Of a DNA stretch of 7,452 nucleotides, positions 6,679 through 7,452 are shown piece after piece. The stretch covers positions 1 to 7,452 of the forward strand of contig JANTFQ010000109.1 in the NCBI GenBank assembly GCA_024763405.1. Reading direction: 5' to 3'. A program made the translations under genes and the position numbers. The notes below the pieces were generated by a model. It worked only from the letters and a program-made list of their open reading frames with translations, did not search any database and had not been told where the DNA came from. The stretch comes from Calditrichaceae bacterium. Lineage in GTDB: Bacteria; Calditrichota; Calditrichia; Calditrichales; Calditrichaceae. Every line of letters starts with the position of its first letter. The first letter of the stretch is position 1.

Positions 6679-6807
6679 CAAGTGGGTTTATTCAGTTTTA
6701 ACCCAACAATGTCCCAACTTATGCATCAAAAAAATTTTAATACCCAATTCTTTTTCACTCTGCTTTTTTTCAAGCGCAAATTACACAATTGTTCAAACCA
6801 GCGCTAT

Positions 6808-6837
6808 AAAAAAAGCCCCTGCAATGCAGAGGCTTTT
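6808..6837 (-). terminator. Intrinsic terminator of acs
   Basis: On the minus strand, AAAAGCCTCTGC and GCAGGGGCTTTT form a 12-bp stem with a single U-G wobble around an ATT loop, followed by an uninterrupted run of seven T. It begins 13 nt after the acs stop codon. This is a strong rho-independent terminator and separates acs transcription from the pat-acuB-acuC cluster. Confidence 0.88.
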
Positions 6838-6850
6838 GATTGGCAAATTT

Positions 6851-7452
6851 CTATGCCATTTTTTGTATTTCCGCCACGATTTGCGGATTTGCCAGTGTGG
6901 TTACATCTCCTGTATCCTGACCGTTGGCAATGGCCGAAAGAACACGGCGCATAATTTTACCGGAACGGGTTTTAGGCATATCCGGTACAATCCAGACACG
7001 GCCCGGTTTGGCGATGGGGCCGATTTCCGTTGCCAGAGTATTCGTTATTTTTTGTTCCACTTCTTTGGTAGGTTCGATACCCGGTTTAAGCGAAACAAAT
7101 ACATGCGGAATTTTACCCTTAATCGGATCAGCTACAGGAACAACCGCTGCTTCACCTACTTCCGAAGCCATCAATGCGGCAGATTCCAGCTCTTTAGTTC
7201 CGAGACGATGGCCGGCCACATTAATAACATCATCGATGCGGCCCAGAATCCGGAAATAGCCATCCGGCGCTTCTACCGCGCCATCACCGGCAAAATAGGG
7301 CCAGTCACGCCAGTCCTTGCTCTTGGGATCTTTATTATAGCGTTGGTAATACTGATCCACAAAGCGTTGGTCATCACCCCAAATGGTGAGCATTCGTCCC
7401 GGCCAGGGATTTTGGATGCAGATATTTCCTGCTTTTCCACTGCCGGCGGGTA
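6851..7452 (-). CDS. acs: Acetyl-CoA synthetase (AMP-forming), C-terminal part
   Basis: The last 199 residues of an acyl-CoA synthetase that makes acetyl-CoA from acetate, ATP and CoA. The reading frame is open to the right edge, so the gene starts outside the window. An internal ATG at 7391-7393 is not the start, because the upstream residues (GNICIQNPWPGR) continue the family fold. Visible motifs are YFAGDGA, the hinge region GRIDDVINVAGHRLGTKELESA, and PKTRSGKIMRR, whose lysine (codon 6956-6958) is needed for adenylation and is the known site of regulatory acetylation. The end, DVTTLANPQIV, is typical of Acs. Propionyl-CoA synthetase (PrpE) is the main alternative, but the C-terminus and the acu-type neighbours favour Acs. 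A strong terminator follows at once. Confidence 0.9.
   Translation of the reverse strand, partial: PAGSGKAGNICIQNPWPGRMLTIWGDDQRFVDQYYQRYNKDPKSKDWRDWPYFAGDGAVEAPDGYFRILGRIDDVINVAGHRLGTKELESAALMASEVGEAAVVPVADPIKGKIPHVFVSLKPGIEPTKEVEQKITNTLATEIGPIAKPGRVWIVPDMPKTRSGKIMRRVLSAIANGQDTGDVTTLANPQIVAEIQKMA

Larger units (their letters stand above)
6123..6850. other. Long non-coding gap filled with palindromic repeats
   Basis: About 730 nt between the acs stop and the pat start. No convincing gene is present: the only open frame of note (6682-6954 +) is low-complexity and runs into acs on the other strand. The gap holds the acs terminator and at least four separate repeat-like units, listed individually. 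Sequence between 6506 and 6565 and between 6680 and 6800 shows nothing recognisable beyond A/T-rich DNA. A pat promoter should lie within roughly the last 150 nt before 6122, but no clear -35/-10 pair could be picked. Confidence 0.6.

Noticed and set aside
6682..6954. A 90-residue open frame on the plus strand between the MITE-like element and acs
   Set aside because: It is rich in Phe, Lys and Asn from A/T-rich DNA, runs through the acs terminator hairpin, and its end lies antisense to the acs coding region. No ribosome binding site or family pattern was seen.
6924..7259. A 111-residue plus-strand open frame over acs
   Set aside because: It is antisense to the conserved acs frame, which contains all the expected motifs. 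Its composition is that of a shadow frame.

Overview
The window reads as a chromosomal segment of a free-living bacterium with moderate G+C and clear Shine-Dalgarno sequences (AAGG/AGAGG types) in front of most genes. Protein content does not fix the phylum. A member of the Calditrichota or another lineage outside Bacteroidota is plausible, but this is only an impression. There is no phage, plasmid, CRISPR or stable RNA signal.

Left part, plus strand (126-1869): a small hemerythrin-like cation-binding protein, a YwiC-like multipass membrane protein 18 nt downstream, and, after a 145-nt gap, a 112-residue four-helix membrane protein of unknown function. The gap holds two near-perfect palindromes around a possible promoter. 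The group may serve O2/NO handling or anaerobic respiration; this is inferred from family associations only.

Right part, minus strand (1933-7452): genes that together look like an acetyl-CoA synthetase acetylation switch. In transcription order they are the C-terminal 199 residues of an AMP-forming acetyl-CoA synthetase (acs, entering from the right edge), a strong intrinsic terminator, a ~700-nt non-coding stretch, then a compact cluster: an 803-residue Pat-type protein acetyltransferase with N-terminal GNAT and inactive-looking ADP-forming acyl-CoA synthetase modules, AcuB (CBS-CBS-ACT), and the HDAC-fold deacetylase AcuC. acuB and acuC overlap and acuB starts 27 nt after pat. Pat would acetylate the lysine in the visible PKTRSGKIMRR motif of Acs, AcuC would remove the acetyl group, and AcuB would sense nucleotides or other ligands. 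It resembles the Bacillus acuABC/acsA locus, with the small AcuA acetyltransferase replaced by a large Pat.

The 6123-6807 gap is a mosaic of palindromic repeats. The clearest is a 178-bp MITE-like element with 20-bp terminal inverted repeats (17/20 matching) that carries two nested perfect hairpins. No wholly new system is evident. The points most worth a second look are the eroded Pat (phospho-histidine replaced by lysine, ATP-grasp domain cut down), the MITE-like element, and the palindromes before the small membrane protein.
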